Positions 50,616-58,927 of a DNA stretch of 64,000 nt are shown in pieces. The stretch is from an uncultured Ruminiclostridium sp. (GTDB lineage: Bacteria; Bacillota; Clostridia; Oscillospirales; Ruminococcaceae). Position 1 is the stretch's first letter. Each line of letters begins with the position of its first letter. Both the position numbers and the translations under genes were made by a program. The notes below the pieces were generated by a model that saw only the letters and a list, made by a program, of their open reading frames with translations, was not told the DNA's origin and ran no database searches. The DNA is taken from assembly GCA_944386545.1 (NCBI GenBank), contig CALXBK010000005.1:1-64000 (forward strand), in the 5' to 3' direction.

Positions 50616-51356
50616 ATGCAAAGAGCGTTCTATAATCTAGCACAGTCAATGATAAACCATCAGCGTTCTCTTGACGCTATTTCAAACAACCTGACAAACA
50701 TCAACACGGCAGGCTACAAAAAGGATGAGATAGTGACAAACACCTTTAAGGAAGAGCTTATACTCGTCAGCAACCGCAGAAAGGTAAGCGGCTCATTCTT
50801 GCAGACCTATGTTGACACAAGCAAGACAAACCTTGAGCAGAGCAGCTTTGAATTTACCGAGAGCCCGTTTGACGTAGGCATACAGGGCGATGTGTACTTC
50901 AATATACAGACTGCGACAGGCGATGTCATGCAGACAAGAAAGGGACAGTTTGAGCTGGACTCAGAGGGCTATCTCTGCCTTAACGACAGCGGCAGGGTAA
51001 TGGGACAAAACGGTCCGATTTACATAGGCAACGACGACTTCATAGTAGACAATGACGGTAACATATTAAATCCCGACGGCGAGATAGTTGACGCCTTACT
51101 TTTAAGCTACATACCGCCCGAAGCGGACGTCGCAAAGGTAGGCGACAGCCTGTTCGTGTATGACGGAGATATGGAAATACCCGAGGGCTTGTCCTATGAC
51201 ATCATTCAGGGCTGCTTTGAAAAGTCAAATGTGGACGCAAACAAGGAAATTACCGCCATGATGGAAACACAGCGGCTGTTTGAGGCGAGCAGCGCCATCC
51301 TCAAATACATGGATACCATCAACGGCAGAGCGGCAAGCGAAATTATCAAACTATAA
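50616..51356 (+). CDS. flgF: Flagellar rod protein FlgF/FlhO type
   Basis: Distal-rod family protein, 246 aa. It has the N-terminal motif DAISNNLTNINTAGYKKDE, a middle domain, and the C-terminal motif CFEKSNVDANKEITAMMETQ with ASSAILKYMDTIN. In Bacillus the equivalents beside each other are FlhO and FlhP. The pair here sits after fliA rather than with flgB/C. AAAGGAGGGAG precedes the ATG. Confidence 0.9.
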   Translation: MQRAFYNLAQSMINHQRSLDAISNNLTNINTAGYKKDEIVTNTFKEELILVSNRRKVSGSFLQTYVDTSKTNLEQSSFEFTESPFDVGIQGDVYFNIQTATGDVMQTRKGQFELDSEGYLCLNDSGRVMGQNGPIYIGNDDFIVDNDGNILNPDGEIVDALLLSYIPPEADVAKVGDSLFVYDGDMEIPEGLSYDIIQGCFEKSNVDANKEITAMMETQRLFEASSAILKYMDTINGRAASEIIKL

Positions 51357-51371
51357 GCGAGGTGAAAAGAA

Positions 51372-52100
51372 TTGAACATAGCGTTTTACACAGGCAGAAC
51401 GGGACTTATCGCACAGCAGGAGGGACTTAACGTTTACTCCAACAACATAGCGAACGTCAACACCGTCGGCTTTAAGGCGTCACGTCCGAGCTTTGCGGAC
51501 TGCATTTACACCGTTCAGCGTGCGACTGAGCCGGAATGGCAGACAGGACACGGCGAGTATGTGCAAAGCACACAGCTTATGTACGGCGTGGGAGTGTTTA
51601 CCTTTACGGAGCGTGAGCTTGATTTTGCGATACCGTCTGAGGAAGGCTTCTTTGCGGTAATGGACAGAAACGGCAATGTAAACTATACAAGAGCCGGAGA
51701 TTTTCAGATGTCGCAGATTGACGACCACTGGGAGCTTGTCACCGTAAACGGAGAATTTGTACTGGATTACGAGGGCAATCACATCACCGTACCCTTTGTC
51801 GAAAACACCGACACACCCGATTATGCCGCACTTACAGAGATGATAGGCGTATACACCTTCGACAACAACTTTGGACTCGAACTTCTCGGAAGCAACAAGT
51901 TTGCCGCCACCGAGAGGTCGGGAGAGGCTGCTGCCGATACGAACGTTGAAAAGCTGAGAATGGCGCTCGAACGCTCCAATACGGATATTGCGGGCGATAT
52001 GGTGCATATCATAGAAACACAGCGGTCTTACCAGCTCAGCGCGAGAGTAGTGCAGACTGCCGACGAGCTTGAGCGTATAACAAACAATTTACGAGCATAA
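51372..52100 (+). CDS. flgG: Flagellar rod protein FlgG/FlhP type
   Basis: Distal-rod family protein, 242 aa. The N-terminal motif NVYSNNIANVNTVGFKAS and the C-terminal motif LERSNTDIAGDMVHIIETQRS with SARVVQTADELERI are clear. The start is TTG at 51372 with GAGGTG upstream. It lies 15 bases after flgF, and both probably form part of the rod that passes through the wall. Confidence 0.9.
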   Translation: MNIAFYTGRTGLIAQQEGLNVYSNNIANVNTVGFKASRPSFADCIYTVQRATEPEWQTGHGEYVQSTQLMYGVGVFTFTERELDFAIPSEEGFFAVMDRNGNVNYTRAGDFQMSQIDDHWELVTVNGEFVLDYEGNHITVPFVENTDTPDYAALTEMIGVYTFDNNFGLELLGSNKFAATERSGEAAADTNVEKLRMALERSNTDIAGDMVHIIETQRSYQLSARVVQTADELERITNNLRA

Positions 52101-52122
52101 TTTTCTCCTTTATAAAGCTGTC

Positions 52123-52148
52123 CTCCCCTGTAAGGTAAGGCAGGGGAG
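52123..52148 (+). other. Hairpin between flgG and cheC
   Basis: CTCCCCTG (52123-52130) pairs with CAGGGGAG (52141-52148). There is no T-run, so it is a weak terminator or processing site. Confidence 0.45.
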
Positions 52149-52183
52149 TGACGGCGAAATCAAATCCGGGATGAGGTGACATT

Positions 52184-52804
52184 ATGATAAAAAGCTACGA
52201 TGACTTGAACCCCGTACAGCTTGATGTACTGCGTGAAATAGGAAACATAGGTTCAGGAAACGCCGCAACTGCGCTCTCTCAGCTACTCGGAAGATGTGTT
52301 GATATGCAGGTGCCGAAGGTTCAGCTTATGGACATCGGCGATGCGATAAATACCTTAGGCTCACCCGATAAATTGGTGGTGGGAATACTTGTGCGGCTTT
52401 CGGGCGACCTTGACGGAATGATTATGTTTCTGCTTGAGGAGGCATTTGCCAAGACGATAGTTACGGGGCTTACGGGCAATCACCCGTTTACCCTTTACGA
52501 GCTGAGCCCCGAGGACGCATCGGTGCTGAGCGAAATAGGAAATATAATGGGCGGAAGCTATATAAACGCTATCGCGGATTTAAGCTCAACGGTAATAGAT
52601 ATGTCCGTGCCCATGCTTACCGTTGATATGCTGGGCGCAATAATGACAGTACCCGCAACGGAGCTTTCCGAGGCTTACGAGAAGGTACTTATGATAAGCG
52701 AACAATTTTTGATAGATTCAATTGAAATACAATCGGATATGCTGCTTATTCCGACAGTTGCGTCGCTTAGCAACATACTGAAAATACTGGGGGCAGACAG
52801 TTGA
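52184..52804 (+). CDS. cheC: CheY-P phosphatase CheC
   Basis: CheC removes phosphate from CheY-P and partners with CheD in adaptation. The 206-aa protein has the two-fold CheC repeat with both active motifs present: LREIGNIGSGNAATAL (about 16-31) and LSEIGNIMGGSYINAI (about 114-129), each with the ExxN pair. GATGAGGTGAC precedes the ATG. It overlaps the cheD start by four bases. Confidence 0.94.
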   Translation: MIKSYDDLNPVQLDVLREIGNIGSGNAATALSQLLGRCVDMQVPKVQLMDIGDAINTLGSPDKLVVGILVRLSGDLDGMIMFLLEEAFAKTIVTGLTGNHPFTLYELSPEDASVLSEIGNIMGGSYINAIADLSSTVIDMSVPMLTVDMLGAIMTVPATELSEAYEKVLMISEQFLIDSIEIQSDMLLIPTVASLSNILKILGADS

Positions 52805-53274
52805 AAATCATTGTCGGAATTTCCGACCAGAAGCTGTGCCGAGTCCCCGATACGCTCATTACATACGCTCTGGGAAGCTGTGTGGGAATATGTATGTTTG
52901 ACAAGACTGCGGGCATTGCAGGTCTTGCTCATGTAATGCTCCCCGACAGCTCGGCAATTCCTGCGGACAGCAACAAGTGCAAGTTCGCGGATACCGCCAT
53001 TCCCCTGCTTTTCGATGCGATGGTACAAAGCGGAGCATCGCCGTCAAGAATTACGGCGAAGATAGCAGGCGGAGCGAATATGTTTGCACCTGTGTCGGAG
53101 GCAATGTCCATAGGCGACCGTAACGTTGAAGCGACAAAGGCGGCGCTTGCAAAGCTCGGTGTACCGATAATTGCGTCGGATACGGGGCTTAACTACGGCA
53201 GAACTGTGTCCTTCAGCCCCGAGGACGGGATGATGGAGATAGTATCAAGCTTAAAGGGAAACAAGACAATCTGA
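52801..53274 (+). CDS. cheD: Chemoreceptor glutamine deamidase CheD
   Basis: CheD deamidates receptor glutamines and binds CheC. The 157-aa protein has the catalytic Cys in YALGSCVGICMF, His in GLAHVMLP and Thr in KFADTAIPLLF. The start is TTG at 52801, overlapping the end of cheC, which implies translational coupling. Likely substrates include the receptor at 20518. Confidence 0.95.
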   Translation: MKIIVGISDQKLCRVPDTLITYALGSCVGICMFDKTAGIAGLAHVMLPDSSAIPADSNKCKFADTAIPLLFDAMVQSGASPSRITAKIAGGANMFAPVSEAMSIGDRNVEATKAALAKLGVPIIASDTGLNYGRTVSFSPEDGMMEIVSSLKGNKTI

Positions 53275-53349
53275 CAGACAGTTATGCTCTTTCGGGATAA
53301 CAGCAATCAGCAATGACGCAAGAAAAATAAGAAAGAAAAGAGGTGTGAC

Positions 53350-54867
53350 ATGGATAACGCAGACAGAAAAATGAACGACGTACCGATGTCCGAGCTTGTT
53401 GAGCTTGAAAAGCAGACAGCTTCACCGATACAGCCGGAGGATATAGCTATAAAGCCTGCGCCTCCGATGATGCAGGGAGCACAAGGCCCGTTCGGGATTA
53501 AGACAGATGCTGTCGCAAAGGTAGTGGTATCTGACGACAAGTTAGAAGCGACTATGTGCGTGTTCGCCCCCCAGTTTTCGGGCAGGGATATTACGGTTGA
53601 CGATATGAAGGCGGCACTTAGGGCAGAGCATGTCACCTACGGAATAGATGAGCCGCTTCTTGAAGAAATAGCGGCAAACAGGCTGTATGACAAGATTTTT
53701 ACGGTAGCGTACGGTATGCCCGCGCATGACGGTGCGGATGGAAGCGTAGCGAGCCTTTACGAAAAGAACAAGGAGCTTACTCCCCGCACTCTTGAGGACG
53801 GAAGCGTTGACTTCAGAGATCTCGGACTGGTTGTAAATATCAGTGCGAACGACCTGATTTGCGAAATCACACCCGAAACTCCCGGCGAGGAGGGTATGAA
53901 CGTCTGCGGGCAAGTGATAGCGCCGCGTCCCGGCAGACCGCCCGTAATCCCGCAGGGACAGAACACCGTGCTGTCCGCTGACGGAACAAAGCTGTATGCG
54001 GCGCAAAGCGGAAACCTGGTATACAAGAACGGCAAATTCAACGTTGAAACCACGTTTATGATTTCCAAGGATATAGACGTGTCCACGGGAAATATAAACT
54101 TCCTCGGCGATGTTATAGTAAAGGGAAGCGTGCAGGAGGGCTTTTCGGTAACTGCGGGCGGAAGCCTCACGGTATACGGCGCCGTAACCGGAGCGGAAAT
54201 TACCGCACATGACGACATCACCGTAAAGAACGGCGTGTGTGCGAGCAAGATAACCTCGCAATACGGCAATATCTCCATAGGCTTCGGCGAAAACGATATT
54301 ATCACCACCAGGGGCAATCTTACAAGCACCTCGCTCGTTGCATGCAGGATAAAGATTGAGGGTAACCTCGACTGTACACGCTCGCCCGGTGCGCTTGTCG
54401 GCGGAGAGTGCAGTGTAATGGGCAGCTTCGCCGTAGCACAGCTCGGACACAAGAGCTATATCCAGACTGTCGTATCTGTCGGCAGTACCAGCAATCTCCT
54501 CATGGAGATGGACGCTCTTGAAAAGCAGTGCGCCGAAATTGACGAATATATTCAGAAGATAAGCGCCTCGCTTGAATATCTTCAGGAGAAAAAGAGAAGA
54601 GGTGAGCATCTCCCGCCCGATAAGGAGGCCTATATTGCTTCGGCAATCCGCATGAAAGTGCAGAAGGGACTTGACAAAAAGCCTCTCAGACAGCGCATAG
54701 ACGAGATAAAGCATATCATAAACGCAAAGGAAAGCCTTTCGCTCAAAATCCAGAAGTGCATTTATCCCAATGTCAAGATAAATCTCAACAGCTTCTCAAC
54801 CGTGACCACATCGGAATACGGCAGATGTAACGTAGTCTGCGGTGCGAACGGTATCGAATTCAGATAG
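53350..54867 (+). CDS. FapA/DUF342-family protein
   Basis: This 505-aa protein belongs to the FapA (DUF342) family. Members are found with flagellar or polar-assembly genes; the biochemical role is not settled. An N-terminal disordered part (1-75) precedes a region with ENKELTPRTLEDGSVDFRDLG. A central right-handed beta-helix-like stretch (about 215-370) of regular Gly/Val/Ile repeats (GDVIVKGSVQEGFSVTAGGS) follows, then a C-terminal coiled coil (about 378-480). AAGAAAAGAGGTG precedes the ATG. Last gene of the flagellar cluster. Confidence 0.9.
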   Translation: MDNADRKMNDVPMSELVELEKQTASPIQPEDIAIKPAPPMMQGAQGPFGIKTDAVAKVVVSDDKLEATMCVFAPQFSGRDITVDDMKAALRAEHVTYGIDEPLLEEIAANRLYDKIFTVAYGMPAHDGADGSVASLYEKNKELTPRTLEDGSVDFRDLGLVVNISANDLICEITPETPGEEGMNVCGQVIAPRPGRPPVIPQGQNTVLSADGTKLYAAQSGNLVYKNGKFNVETTFMISKDIDVSTGNINFLGDVIVKGSVQEGFSVTAGGSLTVYGAVTGAEITAHDDITVKNGVCASKITSQYGNISIGFGENDIITTRGNLTSTSLVACRIKIEGNLDCTRSPGALVGGECSVMGSFAVAQLGHKSYIQTVVSVGSTSNLLMEMDALEKQCAEIDEYIQKISASLEYLQEKKRRGEHLPPDKEAYIASAIRMKVQKGLDKKPLRQRIDEIKHIINAKESLSLKIQKCIYPNVKINLNSFSTVTTSEYGRCNVVCGANGIEFR

Positions 54868-54890
54868 CAGGCGGCAGATCTGTGCACCCG

Positions 54891-54966
54891 GTTCTCGGGC
54901 GCATAAAGAAAGCGCTGTTTGTTCGGCAGCTTGCGCCCTCGGCGGCTTCGCCGCTGAACGGCAGTT
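54891..54966. repeat. Diverged, inverted copy of the 115-bp family repeat
   Basis: GTTCTCGGGCGCATA and GCGCCCTCGGCGGCTTCGCC-G-TGAACGG match the reverse complement of the fliJ-fliK unit (GTTCTCGGGCACATA, TGCCCTCGTCGGCTTCGCCG, AAACG). Position 15-52 is another partial match. Confidence 0.7.
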
Positions 54967-55022
54967 ATAGGCTAAACCTTTTGTGCCGTCTCACGGCGTG
55001 CTTCGATTGAGCATATTGAAAC

Positions 55023-55064
55023 AGTAAAGCAGCGAACGCTTGGGCGTTCGCTGCTTTACTTTAT
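55023..55064 (+). terminator. Strong hairpin downstream of fapA
   Basis: A perfect 17-bp stem (55023-55039 with 55044-55060, 4-base loop TTGG) followed by TTATT. It is the likely end of the flagellar transcript. Confidence 0.8.
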
Positions 55065-55225
55065 TCGCCCTTAGAAGGTGTTGTCTGCCACGCAAAACGC
55101 AAAAAGTGGGAAACCACGGAATAAGCCGAAATAAAGCGGGATAAATCAGCACAAAGCTAATTGTTATGCGGTTTGTTGCGTGTTGCAAGTGGTTTATCCG
55201 GCACGGCGTTGAAAAATGAGTTGTC

Positions 55226-55260
55226 AAAAAAATCGGTGTGTTTTTGCACCGATTTTTTTT
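55226..55260. terminator. Bidirectional terminator-like hairpin
   Basis: AAATCGGTG (55230-55238) pairs with CACCGATTT (55247-55255); A-run before and T-run after make it a bidirectional terminator. Confidence 0.75.
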
Positions 55261-55320
55261 ATCTGTTGAAAAGGAGAAGCGTTTTAAATAACCGTTTCAA
55301 ACTGTTTTAATTGCATTTTA

Positions 55321-55366
55321 AAAGCCGTTAAAGCGCATTGTTAAGCGTTTTAACGGCTTTTCTTTC
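55321..55366 (+). terminator. Terminator-like hairpin
   Basis: AAAGCCGTTAAA (55321-55332) pairs with TTTAACGGCTTT (55349-55360), followed by TCTTT. Confidence 0.65.
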
Positions 55367-55418
55367 ACTTTTATATGAATTTAAATAAATTCCAATTATT
55401 GAAAATGTTAGCAACGAA

Positions 55419-55470
55419 CTCAACGAACAAAAATCAATGTATCAACGAACTTGTTCGTTGAGCTTTTTGT
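55419..55470 (+). terminator. Terminator-like hairpin with CAACGAAC repeats
   Basis: CTCAACGAACAA (55419-55430) pairs perfectly with TTGTTCGTTGAG (55451-55462), followed by CTTTTTGT. Confidence 0.7.
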
Positions 55471-55630
55471 CTAACCTAAAATCTAAAGAAAAAGTTAAAA
55501 TTGTACTACTTTTTTTACAACGAACCTATAACCTTTCCCTTGCACACGCAAGTATCGTCTGAACCGATCCTATCATTGTATTAATCACAGCATGAAAAGA
55601 CTAAAGAATCAATATCACAAGAAACACAAG

Positions 55631-55665
55631 GACGCTTTTGACATAAACATCAAAAGCGTCTTTAC
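55631..55665 (+). terminator. Terminator-like hairpin
   Basis: GACGCTTTTGA (55631-55641) pairs with TCAAAAGCGTC (55650-55660), followed by TTTAC. Confidence 0.65.
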
Positions 55666-55765
55666 AATACTTCTGTATGGCCAACCGAAAAATGTCCTCT
55701 GTATTATTATTTTGGCATATTCAAGCCTGCTGTGATTTACCTGACGGATAATCGTGTTAAGCGCA

Positions 55766-55819
55766 GGGGCGCAGAATATCCTAAGCATTTGCACTGTTTA
55801 TTCGCCCCCGAGAACAGTC
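55766..55819. repeat. Partial copy of the 115-bp family repeat touching the scfB stop
   Basis: GGGGCGCA...CGCCCCCGAGAACAGTC matches the stem and tail of the fliJ-fliK unit (GGGCACA...TGTGCCCGAGAACAGTC) with a different loop. It ends on the scfB stop codon (55818-55820). Confidence 0.65.
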
Positions 55820-57176
55820 AGCAACCACTTGCCGCCGCAAGAGCGATAGCGCACTCAATTCTCTTTTTCTGCAATTCGCAGGAGAGGGCGTGCGGCTTTT
55901 TGACATCTCCCTCATAGATAAAGCTGTTGGCGTTACAGCCGCCCGAGCAGTAAAATCTTGCCCAGCAGTCGGAACAGCCCTCTTTGCTGTAAATGTGGAT
56001 ATCTGCGAAATAGTCCTTTATCTCACGGTTAAGCTCGCTCGTGAAGATGCTGCCCATTTTCCACTGCTCAATGCCCACAAACTGATGACAGGGGTAAATA
56101 TCGCCGTCGGGAGTAACCGCAACATACTCGTTTCCGCAGCCGCAGCCTCTGAGCCTCTTTATGGCGCATGGACCCTGATTTAAGTCAATCATGAAGTGGA
56201 AGAAGTTGAACCTGCGCTCGCCCTTTTCCTTTTGCTCCTCCATGATTTTTTCAAGGCGGTCATACTCCGCAAAGATTGCGGGTAAATCCTCCTTTGTAAG
56301 AGCGTAGGGCCGGCTTTCGTCGGTTACGACAGGCTCAACGGAGAGCTGTTCAAAGCCGAGGTCGCTGATGTGGAGCACGTCGTTTGCAAAGTCGAGATTG
56401 TACTTTGTGAAAGTACCTCTGACATAGTAGTCCTTTGTGCCTCTGCCTGCAACGAGCTTTTGGTATTTAGGCACGATTATGTCATAGCTTCCCTTTCCCG
56501 ACGGTGTGGGACGGATATTGTCGTTTACCTCTTTTCTTCCGTCAAGGGAGAGAACGCAGTTTGACATCTCCTTGTTTATATAATCAATTTTATCGTCGGT
56601 GAGAAGCATACCGTTTGTGGTAATGGTAAAGCGAAAATTCTTGCCGTGCTGTTTTTCTATGCTTCTTGCGTACTTTACCGTTTCAACCACGGTGTCCCAC
56701 GCCATTAGCGGCTCGCCGCCGAAGAAGTCAACCTCAAGATTTTCCCTGTCGCCGCTTTGCTCTATAAGGAAATCCATTGCCCTTTTGCCCGTTTCGGGAG
56801 ACATAAGCATACGGCTTCCGCCGAAGTCGCCCGTCTGTGCAAAGCAGTATTTGCACCTTAAATTGCAATCGTGCGAAACGTGCAGGCACATCGCCTTTAT
56901 GGGAGCTTTCATCGCCATTGCGGCGTACTTTTTATAGTCGTCCTCGGTAAAGAGCATACCCTCTTTGTGAAGCTCGGCAAGCTCAAAGTAACATTCTTTC
57001 ACTTCATCAGCGTCATAATCCGACATTTTTGCAAGAATATCCGCAGGGCACTCGCTCTCAAAGGGCGGCGCGGCATAGTCGAGCAGCTTGTAGGTAAGCT
57101 CGTCAACGAGGTGAACGCCGCCGCTGCACACGTCCAGAACTATGTATTTTCCGTTTTGTATGTATTTGTGTATCAT
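55818..57176 (-). CDS. scfB: SCIFF peptide radical SAM maturase
   Basis: Radical SAM/SPASM enzyme that forms Cys-to-Thr (thioether) links in the SCIFF peptide. The 452-aa protein has an N-terminal peptide-recognition region (1-90), the radical SAM cluster motif CNLRCKYC (about 104-111), FFGGEPLM and TITTNGML. The C-terminal SPASM cysteines are in CGCGNEYVAVTPDGDIYPCHQ and EGCSDCWARFYCSGGCNANS, followed by a last Cys in LSCELQ. These would hold two auxiliary 4Fe-4S clusters. AAGGAAAATAAAG precedes the ATG. The precursor gene scfA lies 500 bases upstream. Confidence 0.95.
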   Translation of the reverse strand: MIHKYIQNGKYIVLDVCSGGVHLVDELTYKLLDYAAPPFESECPADILAKMSDYDADEVKECYFELAELHKEGMLFTEDDYKKYAAMAMKAPIKAMCLHVSHDCNLRCKYCFAQTGDFGGSRMLMSPETGKRAMDFLIEQSGDRENLEVDFFGGEPLMAWDTVVETVKYARSIEKQHGKNFRFTITTNGMLLTDDKIDYINKEMSNCVLSLDGRKEVNDNIRPTPSGKGSYDIIVPKYQKLVAGRGTKDYYVRGTFTKYNLDFANDVLHISDLGFEQLSVEPVVTDESRPYALTKEDLPAIFAEYDRLEKIMEEQKEKGERRFNFFHFMIDLNQGPCAIKRLRGCGCGNEYVAVTPDGDIYPCHQFVGIEQWKMGSIFTSELNREIKDYFADIHIYSKEGCSDCWARFYCSGGCNANSFIYEGDVKKPHALSCELQKKRIECAIALAAASGC

Positions 57177-57237
57177 CTTTATTTTCCTTTATGAGTTTAG
57201 TTTTTCAGCCTCCGAAAAAACATCAGCCCGTAACAAA

Positions 57238-57662
57238 CTATAAGCCCCCGATAAGGGGGCTTACTTATCGTAAGCGCATTTTAAACAAGCTGCTTTTCAA
57301 AATGTCTCACCGGGACATTTTGAAAAAACACCTTGCAAAAAATAAATATCAGGGGGAGCGGTCTTGTTCGCTCCCCCGAAAAAAGCTGTCGCTTTTTTCG
57401 CCCCCTTCTCCGCGCGCCGTGAGCATGGCGCAGAGAATTTCGCATTCTGCGGAATGCGAGTCAGGGCGCTGCCCCGACACCCTGCTTCCTTTTGCGCCAA
57501 AAGGAAGCGAAAAGCTGTTCTATGATTGTATTGCGACAGATAGCAATAATCATATCCGGACAGGCTTTAAAGGTTCAAAGCAATTTAAAAAGAACAGTCG
57601 AAAATTTAAAACTTGTTTCGGTTCAATTTTGACAGTCATAAGCCCCCGATAAGGGGGCTTAC
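57238..57662. repeat. Composite repeat element between scfA and scfB (copy 2), flanked by 25-bp direct repeats
   Basis: The same 25-base hairpin sequence (AAGCCCCCGATAAGGGGGCTT core) occurs exactly at 57240-57264 and 57638-57662. Between them, 57396-57517 is the reverse complement of 11651-11772, and about 57290-57330 matches about 11800-11837. An internal GGGGGAGCG/CGCTCCCCC hairpin is present (57352-57376). No reading frame. Confidence 0.85.
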
Positions 57663-57678
57663 ATAATCAGAGCAATGA

Positions 57679-57822
57679 TTACTTTACTGCCTCGCACTTC
57701 TGGTTTGCTACCGTACAGCTTGTCTTGCAGGCTGACTGGCAGGAAGTCTGGCATCTGCCGCAACCGCCCTTAGCGGCTGTCTGCTTGAGGTTTGCCTTGT
57801 TGACAGTCTTAATGTGCTTCAT
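57679..57822 (-). CDS. scfA: SCIFF ribosomal peptide precursor
   Basis: SCIFF (six cysteines in forty-five residues) is a near-universal Clostridia peptide modified by the adjacent radical SAM enzyme. This 47-aa peptide starts MKHIKTVNKANLKQT and has exactly six Cys in the C-terminal half (GGCGRCQTSCQSACKTSC, then KCEAVK). The ATG at 57822 is preceded by a perfect AAGGAGGTG. A consensus promoter lies at 57852-57880. The mature structure and function remain unclear. Confidence 0.96.
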   Translation of the reverse strand: MKHIKTVNKANLKQTAAKGGCGRCQTSCQSACKTSCTVANQKCEAVK

Positions 57823-57851
57823 AAAAACACCTCCTTGACATTTACACCTAA

Positions 57852-57880
57852 AGTATAGCATACTCCGCCGTAAAATTCAA
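57852..57880 (-). promoter_or_regulatory. SigmaA-type promoter of scfA
   Basis: On the minus strand TTGAAT (57875-57880), 17-base spacer, TATACT (57852-57857). Confidence 0.8.
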
Positions 57881-57908
57881 TACCTATTTTCCTCGGCGGG
57901 AAAAATAG

Positions 57909-58061
57909 TTACATCCAGCCGTAATCGTCGTATTCACTCCACTTGTCCTCTTTTGCCTGCTGCTGCATAACTCTCATTACAATGTAGGCTACACAGGCAA
58001 CCACAGCGAGAAGTGCGCCGATTATCGGCAGAGCGTAATTCTTCTTTCTTTTTTCTTCCAT
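57909..58061 (-). CDS. Small single-helix membrane protein coupled to rsmI
   Basis: A 50-aa protein that starts MEEKRKKNYALP, has one hydrophobic helix (about 10-31, IIGALLAVVACVAYIVM) and ends with a hydrophilic, acidic and aromatic tail (KWSEYDDYGWM). The positive N-terminus predicts N-in topology. AGGAGG lies 8 bases before the ATG, inside the last codons of rsmI, whose stop is 3 bases away. Translation coupling with rsmI is therefore likely. No function is known to me. Confidence 0.8.
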   Translation of the reverse strand: MEEKRKKNYALPIIGALLAVVACVAYIVMRVMQQQAKEDKWSEYDDYGWM

Positions 58062-58063
58062 GC

Positions 58064-58924
58064 TTATTCCTCCTTAGAATTGTCCTGCCCGTCAAGAGCA
58101 AGATAGTGCTTATATACCTCGGATTTTGCAAAGCCGTATTCCTTTGCCGCCGCTTTGCACGCGTCGGACGGCTTCATACCGGCTGTTACAAGCTCCCTTG
58201 CCTTTAATGCGGCGTTTTCGGGGGTGCAGTCCCCGGATTTTTCCTCCGCCCTGCTTTGCCCCTCTATCACAAGGACAAATTCGCCCTTGGGAGTGCGTTC
58301 TTCATAATAGCGGCACAGCTCGGACAGCGTACCCTTTATCACTTCCTCGTGAAGCTTTGTAAGCTCTCTGCAAAGCGCAGCGTTTCTGTCGCCCAGCGCC
58401 TGGTATAAATCCGCAAGCGTGTTTTTGAGCTTGTGGGGGGCTTCGTAAAAAATAAGCGTGCGGCGGCTGTTTTTTATCTCGGCGATATGCTCGTCGCGCT
58501 GTTTTTTGGTAACGCTTAAAAATCCCTCAAAGCTGAAGCGTGAGGTATCAAGCCCGCTCATGCACAGCGCCGTGACGAACGCCGCAGGGCCGGGTACGCT
58601 TTCAAGCGGTATGCCGTGCAGGTGACATTCCCTCACAAGCTCCTCGCCCGGATCTGAAATACAGGGCATACCCGCGTCGGTAACAACGGCACAGGTTTCG
58701 CCCGAAAGGAGCCGTTCTATAATATCCTCGCACCGCTTGCCGCTGCTGAACTTGTGATAGCTCACCATCGGCTTGCTGATACCCAGGTGTGAAAGCAGCT
58801 TGCGGGTAACTCTCGTATCCTCTGCCGCTATGAAATCCACCTTTGCAAGCGTGTCTGAGGCTCTTTGTGACAAATCCGAAAGATTGCCTATCGGAGTGCC
58901 GACTATATATAATTTTCCTGTCAT
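58064..58924 (-). CDS. rsmI: 16S rRNA (cytidine1402-2'-O)-methyltransferase
   Basis: RsmI methylates the ribose of C1402 in the decoding centre. The 286-aa tetrapyrrole-methylase-type protein has GTPIGNLSDLSQRA, AEDTRVTRKLLSHLGI, VTDAGMPCISDPGEELV, PSAFVTALCMSGL-type PGPAAFVTALCMSGL and FYEAPHKL. The C-terminal domain (about 235-286) resembles the RsmI HTH tail. It follows the trmN6-like gene by three bases, a common pairing in Firmicutes. Confidence 0.95.
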   Translation of the reverse strand: MTGKLYIVGTPIGNLSDLSQRASDTLAKVDFIAAEDTRVTRKLLSHLGISKPMVSYHKFSSGKRCEDIIERLLSGETCAVVTDAGMPCISDPGEELVRECHLHGIPLESVPGPAAFVTALCMSGLDTSRFSFEGFLSVTKKQRDEHIAEIKNSRRTLIFYEAPHKLKNTLADLYQALGDRNAALCRELTKLHEEVIKGTLSELCRYYEERTPKGEFVLVIEGQSRAEEKSGDCTPENAALKARELVTAGMKPSDACKAAAKEYGFAKSEVYKHYLALDGQDNSKEE

Positions 58925-58927
58925 GCT

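Larger units (their letters stand above)
54868..55817. other. Gene desert after fapA with several hairpins
   Basis: No convincing open reading frame over this 950-base stretch. It holds an inverted diverged copy of the 115-bp family repeat (54891-54966), five terminator-like hairpins listed separately, four direct copies of CAACGAAC (55412, 55421, 55443, 55522) and a second partial repeat copy at its end (55766-55819). The density of hairpins without genes suggests decayed genes or untranslated RNAs; I cannot tell which. Confidence 0.6.

Noticed and set aside
53542-54714. 390-codon minus-strand frame opposite fapA
   Set aside because: It lies wholly antisense to a clear FapA gene, is Cys/Tyr-rich in an unnatural way and lacks a ribosome site.
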